Shown here: positions 59,269 to 64,000 of the stretch, in pieces
Numbering within the stretch: the stretch's first letter is position 1
Layout: each line of letters starts with the position of its first letter
From: Mercenaria mercenaria
Lineage: Eukaryota; Mollusca; Bivalvia; Venerida; Veneridae
Length of the DNA: 64,000 nucleotides
NCBI RefSeq assembly: GCF_021730395.1
Contig: NC_069364.1
Location: 82,453,501 to 82,517,500, forward strand
Direction: 5' to 3'
Translations under genes and position numbers: made by a program
Notes under the pieces: model-generated
What the model was told of the DNA's origin: nothing
Seen by the model: the letters and a program-made list of their open reading frames with translations, nothing else
The model's database searches: none

Positions 59269-59775
59269 ATTTTTATACTCGCCGAAAAGGGCTGCATATA
59301 GTCACCAACTTGTCCGTCTGTCTGTCCGTCTGCCCGTACGTCTATCCATCCATCACACTTCTTGTACAGAGGATAACTAAAAAAGTATTGAAGATACCAA
59401 GTTGTAACTTTATACAATGACAGAGCTCATTGAGAGGAAGTGCAATGACAAGGAACCATAACTCTAGGTGGACCCAATTTTTAATTATCTCCTTTTTGTC
59501 GAAAACCTTGTCTGGGGCATAACTTGAATACTTTGTAAGGTTTTGACTTGATACTGTAAGTACTATTGATAGAGTTCAGGGTGAGGAAGTGCAGTGATAA
59601 GGAACCAGAACTGTAGGTGGTCCCAATTTTTAAATTATCTCCCTTTTTTTGGGCAAAACTTGAATGCTTTTTAAGGTATTGACTTCATACTTTACATATT
59701 GTCTTTTAGATACAAGGTTATCTGTGGTAAGATCAATGTGAGGTGAGCAGTACAGAACCTTCAGAGTTCACTTGT
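59269..59775 (+). mobile_element. Pearl-like element, TATACTCGCC family
   Basis: TATACTCGCCGAAAAGGGC is followed by a GTCTGTCTGTCCGTCTG tract and two to three units with GAGGAAGTGCA-TGA-AAGGAACC. The end has AGGTGAG, GTTCACTTGTTTT; the terminal hairpin is decayed. Confidence 0.65.
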
Positions 59776-59814
59776 TTTAAACAAATTATAACAAACGATT
59801 AAAAAAGTTGGAGG

Positions 59815-60176
59815 GGCCTCTGTGGCCGAGTGGTTAAGGTCGCTGACTTCAAATCATTTGCCCCTTATCGATGTGGGTTCAAGCCTCAATCGGGGCGTTG
59901 AATTGGCCTCTGTGGCCGAGTGGTTAAGGTCGCTGACTTCAAATCATTTGCCCCTTATCGATGTGGGTTCAAGCCTCAATCGGGGCGTTGAATTGTTCAT
60001 GTGAGGAAGCCATCCAGCTGGCTTACGGAAAGTCGGTGGTTCTACCCAGGTGCTGCTCGTGATGAAATAATGCACGGAGGGGCACCTGGGATCTTCCTCC
60101 ACCATTAAAGCTGGAAAGTTGCCATATGACCTATTATGTGTCGGTGTGACGTTAAATCAAACAAAAAAAAAAAGTA
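59815..60176 (+). mobile_element. tRNA-derived SINE with duplicated head
   Basis: Same family as 38769-39044. The 90-base head (GGCCTCTGTGGCCGAGTGGT ... GGGGCGTTGAATT) is present twice, 59815-59904 and 59905-59994, without visible differences. A single body (GTGAGGAAGCCATCCAGCTG) and an A-rich end follow. Confidence 0.9.
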
Positions 60177-60539
60177 AAAATAAAATAAAAAAGCCTTTTC
60201 CATCACCATGTACTAAAGTTAGGTCTCGGAACAAATCTTTCGACAATGATGCAGACAGAATGTCCCTGAAAGAATGGCTTAACATGACTAAATTAGCTTA
60301 CAGATGTCAACTTCTCGCTTTATATTGCTCAAGACATTGTAGCAGAGACATGTTTTGTAGATATGATCAGTTTAATGCCAACAATTCTATGATACTCACA
60401 GACAAATGGTATATTTCTGTGGCACATTATTGATTTCCTTGATTACTGATTGTGAATTTGTAGCCTAGTGGCAGAGCATCCATTCTGAGTTCAGGTGGTT
60501 GCGTGTTCAAACCCTGGTCGTATTAGCTTAGACTGAAGA
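60177..60539. other. Spacer with a tRNA-like piece
   Basis: 60458-60525 reads TAGCCTAGTGG (A-box-like) and GTGTTCAAACCCTGG (B-box-like), a possible decayed SINE head. The 104-codon frame ending at 60433 starts inside the SINE tail and is not supported. Confidence 0.4.
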
Positions 60540-61372
60540 ATATTGAAGCAGCTTTTTCTCTGTATTGGCTTAGGTGCATTAGTAACATTGATACAACTTC
60601 TTCTCATGACTGCCAGGCCTTAGTATATGTATATTGATCAGTAACATTGAAACAACTTCTTCTCTTGATTGGTCTTTGTGTTTTGATTAGTAACGTTGAA
60701 GGTATACTTCTTCTCCTGATTGATCTTTGCTTATTGATCAGTAACATTGAAACAACTTCTTCTTTTGATTGGACTTTGTGTATTTATCAGTAACATTGAA
60801 GCAACTTCTTTTCGTGATTGGTATTTGTGTATTGATCAGTAACATTGAAACAACTTTCTCTCTTGGCTAGTCTTTGTGTATTGATCAGTAACATTGAAAC
60901 AACTTCTTCTCTAGATTGGTCTTTGTGTATTGATCAGTAACATTGAAACAACTTCTCTTGATTGGTCTTTGTGTATTGATCAGTAACATTGAAACAACTT
61001 CCTCTCTTGGCTAGTCTTTGTGTATTGATCAGTAACATTGAAACAACTTCTTCTCTAGATTGGTCTTTGTGTATTGATCAGTAACATTGAAACAACTTCT
61101 CTTGATTGGTCTTTGTGTATTGATCAGTAACATTGAAACAACTTCTCTTGGTTGGTCTTTGTGTATTGATCAGTAACATTGAAACAACTTCTTCTCTAGA
61201 TTGGTCTTTGTGTATTGATCAGTAACATTGAAACAACTTCTTCTCTTGACTGGTCTTTGTGTATTGATTAGTAACATTGAAACAACTTCTTCTCTTGACT
61301 GGTCTTTGTGTATTGATTAGTAACACTGAAACTACTTCTACTGAAACTTCTTTTTCTCCTGATTGGTCTGTG
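60540..61372 (+). repeat. Minisatellite, about 16 units of 47-50 bp
   Basis: Unit: TATTGATCAGTAACATTGAA, then ACAACTTCTTCTCTTGATTG and GTCTTTGTG. Outer units are more diverged, inner ones nearly identical, with 2-3 bp length variants in the CTTCT stretch. Confidence 0.95.
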
Positions 61373-61631
61373 TTGTTTATATATTACTTTGAAAAATCTA
61401 CTTACTACTGTAGTTTTATGCTTTTTTTTAGCAACAGCAGTGAAAAATATTTCTCATTGCCGTAGTCAAATTTTTAGCTCACCTGAGCTCAAAGTGAGGT
61501 TTTAGGATCGTTGGATGTCTGTAGTCTGTCATTCCATCTGTCTGTTGTCCATCTATCCATTGGCCTCAATTCCTTCAAGAAATATCTCCTGCTAAATCAT
61601 TATGCCAATTTCAGCCAGACTTTTTTTTTGC

Positions 61632-61895
61632 AGCCTCTGTGGCAGAGTGGTTAAGGTCTCTGACTTCAATTCACTTGCCTCTCACCGATGTGGTTTTGAG
61701 CCTCACTCGTGGCGCTGAATTCTTCATGTGAGGAATCCAGCTGGCTTAAAGAAAGAGGATGGTTCTACCTAGGTGCCTGCCTGTGATGAAATAATGCACG
61801 GAGGGGTATCTGGGGTCTTCCTCCACCATCAAAGCTGCAAAGTCGCCATATGACTTGTAATTGTGTTGGTGTGACTTTAACCCAACAAAAAACAA
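61632..61895 (+). mobile_element. tRNA-derived SINE
   Basis: Third copy of the 38769-39044 family: GCCTCTGTGGCAGAGTGGTT head, GTGAGGAATCCAGCTGGC body, TTAACCCAACAAAAAACAAA end. Inserted within the pearl-like element starting at 61472. Confidence 0.85.
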
Positions 61896-62560
61896 AAAGA
61901 AACTTTTTCTCTTGTGTGGTCCCCTTTTGGATTCCTTCAAATCTAGGTCACCCAAGCTGAATTCTGGTTGCCAATTAAACCAAAATGAAAAACTTTAAAA
62001 AAATCTCCTTGAAACCACTGGTTGATTTTGAAATGATTTCACAGAAATGTTTTTTGGGTGATCATCTACCAAATTCCTTGAAATCAGTCTGTTTCGTTAA
62101 AAAATAGGGCCAGTCTAATTTTCCCAATATTGCTATATGGGAAACTTTGAAAATCTTCTCTGAAACTGCTGGCCTTATTTCAAAATAATTTTACAGCAAT
62201 GTTCATTGCATGTCCATGTATAAATCCCTTCAAGCTGTGCTGATTTGTTGAAAAAAAACATGGCCACCAGGGGACAGGACTAGTTTTCTCAATATGGCTA
62301 TATGGAAAATTTTGAAAATCTTAACTGAAACTGCTAGCTTGATTTCAAAATAGTTCCATTGCAATGTTACTGAGGTGACCCTCTTCTTTATTCCTTCAAA
62401 TCATTGTTTCGAAAACCATGGCTGCCAATGGGCAACATTCCCTCAAACTGCTAGCCCAATTTCAAAATAATTGACACTAATGCTCCTTTGGTGACCCTCT
62501 ACCAAACTCCTTCAAGCCATGTTGATTTGTTAAAATATATGACTACCTAGGGTGGGCTAG

Positions 62561-63861
62561 TTATGTCTCCCACCACATAGTGGTGTGGGAGACATATTGA
62601 TTTACTCCAATCTGTGTGTGTGTCTGTGTGTGTCTGTGTGTCTGTCACAAAGCTTGTCCGCACTCTAAGTCGAACATTTCTCATCCGATTTTCACCAAAC
62701 CTGAACAAAATGTGTTTGACCATAAGACCTCGGCCAAGTTCGATAACTAGCCAAATCGGTCCAGGCGTCTTGGTGTTATGGACCTTGAATTACCAAAAAT
62801 CGGTCTTTTTACTCTTGTCCGCACTCTAATTCGAATATTTCTCATCCAATCTTCACCAAACTTAAACAAAATGTGTTTGACCATGAGACCTCTGCCAAAT
62901 TTGATAACTAGCCAAATCGGTCCAGGCATTTTGGAGTTACAGCCCTTGAATTATCGAAAAATTGGCCTTTTTACTCGTGTCTGCACTCTTAATCAAACAT
63001 TTCTCATCCGATCTTCACCAAACTTGAACAAAATGTGTTTGACCATGAGACCTCGGCCAAGTTCGATAAATAGCCGAATCAGTCCAGGCATTTTGGAGTT
63101 ATGGCCCTTGAATTATCGAAAAATCAGCCTTTTTACTCATGTCCGCACTCTAAGTCGAACATTTCTCATCCGATCTTCACCAAACTTGAACAAAATGTGT
63201 TTGACCATGAGACCTCGGCCAAGTTTGATAACTAGCCAAATCGGTCCAGGCATTTTAGAGTTACGGCCCTTGAATTATTGAAAAATTGGCCTTTTTACAC
63301 ATGTCCACACTCTTAATCAGACATTTCTCATCCGATCTTCACCAAACTTGAACAAAATGTGTTTGACCATGACGATAAATAGCCAAATTGGTCCAGGCAT
63401 TTTGGAGTTACGGCCCTTGAATTATTGAAAAATCGGCCTTTTTACTCTTGTCCGCACTCTAAGTCGAACATTTCTCGTCCGATCTTCACCAAACTTGAAT
63501 AAAATGTGTTTGACCATGAGACCTCGGCCAAGTTCGATAACTAGCCAAATCGGTCCAGGCATTTTAGAGTTACGGCCCTTGAATTACTGAAAAAATCCGT
63601 CTGTTTACTCTTGTCCGCTCTCTAAGTCGAACATTTCTCATCCGATCTTGACCAAACTTGAACAAAATGTGTTTGGCCATAAGACCTTACCCAAGTTCGA
63701 TAACTAGCCACTTTTGATTTATGGCCCTTGAATTACTGATTGGATTCACTCATCCAGACCATCTAATTGGATCCACTCATCTAAAACATCTAGAGAAACT
63801 AACATTTTTCATAGGGGCAGTTGTGGGAGACATGCGCTTTTCTCAAAAGCATCTCTAGTTT
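62561..63861 (+). mobile_element. Pearl-like element, family E (ATGTCTCCCAC)
   Basis: 5' hairpin ATGTCTCCCACCA-CATAG-TGGTGTGGGAGACAT at 62563-62594, then a TGTGTGTCTGTG tract. The core has seven units of about 150 bp with CATTTCTCATCCGATCTTCA and GACCTCGGCCAAGTTCGATA. Subterminal TGTGGGAGACAT at 63821-63832, 3' hairpin TGCGCTTTTCTCAAAAGCA, end TCTCTAGTT. Confidence 0.9.
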
Positions 63862-64000
63862 TCCCTTTCTTTTTATATGGTAAACTGTGAAAATTTTCTC
63901 CAGAAATTAACTGCTGGCTGACGATTTGAAAATAATCCTATAGCTATGTTTCTTGGTGGACACTGTACTAGATTCCTTTGAACATTTTTTTTTTTTCGTT

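Larger units (their letters stand above)
61472..64000 (+). mobile_element. Pearl-like element, family B-like, running off the window, host of two insertions
   Basis: 5' end TTAGCTCACCTGAGCTCAAA with GTGAGGTTTTAGGATCG, then GTCATTCCATCTGTCTGT. Core units carry GAAACTGCTGGC, ATTTCAAAATAATT and CCTTCAA; interrupted by a SINE (61632-61895) and an ATGTCTCCCAC-family element (62561-63861), after which the core resumes. Confidence 0.7.

Noticed and set aside
60119-60433. 104-codon frame
   Set aside because: Starts within the SINE tail and runs through A-rich sequence; the remaining part matches nothing I recognise.
60540-61372. CRISPR-like array
   Set aside because: Units are contiguous 47-50 bp copies with no unique spacers, in a eukaryotic context.
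62614-63281. 167-codon repetitive frame
   Set aside because: Translation of the 150 bp core units of the family E element; no non-repeat content.

Overview
The window is a gene-poor, repeat-dense piece of an animal nuclear genome, most likely from a bivalve mollusc. This rests on two split host genes with canonical introns, tRNA-derived SINEs, LINE remnants, and above all many copies of the tandem-repeat-cored, pearl-like (HINE, Helentron-associated) interspersed elements known from bivalve genomes. Species cannot be read from sequence alone.

Host genes. (1) A 329-residue, apparently single-exon type II membrane protein at 7779-8768 (+), family not recognised. (2) A Jagunal homologue (JAGN1) on the minus strand: coding exon 1 at 27869-27954 and exon 2 at 18043-18523, split by a 9.3 kb intron. 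(3) An IRAK1BP1/SIMPL homologue on the plus strand in three exons: 28302-28631, 31318-31514 and 33140-33404. The two start codons lie head to head, 347 bp apart, so 27955-28301 is a likely shared promoter. A possible non-annotated 60 bp exon lies at 53881-53940, and a small zinc-finger exon (22756-22901, minus) lies inside a transposon.

Layout. 1-3.2 kb: broken CR1/Jockey-type LINE (minus). 4-6.1 kb: AT-rich palindromic repeats split by a pearl-like element. 7.8-8.8 kb: membrane-protein gene. 9-11.8 kb: inverted-repeat element, then an RT remnant. 12.4-15 kb: one pearl-like element inserted in its own relative. 15-18 kb: mostly unique sequence, possibly JAGN1 3' UTR. 18.5-27.9 kb: JAGN1 intron 1, mostly filled by an 8.2 kb transposon with nested insertions. 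28.3-33.4 kb: IRAK1BP1, with a 2 kb DNA transposon in intron 1 and a pearl-like element in intron 2. 33.7-45 kb: TTAA-flanked element, pearl-like families (three nested together) and SINEs. 46-53 kb: foldback, hAT-like and TA-flanked elements, further pearl-like copies and a 115 bp-arm hairpin. 54-59 kb: AT-rich sequence without recognisable genes. 59-64 kb: SINEs, a 49 bp minisatellite and a nested pearl-like pair running off the end.

The main discovery-type results are: several pearl-like families that differ in core sequence yet share one architecture (subterminal inverted repeats, 5' hairpin and simple-sequence tract, tandem core, 3' hairpin ending CTCTTGTT); three insertions whose empty sites survive in the window in an inverted sister copy, giving exact target sites; and the head-to-head JAGN1/IRAK1BP1 pair.
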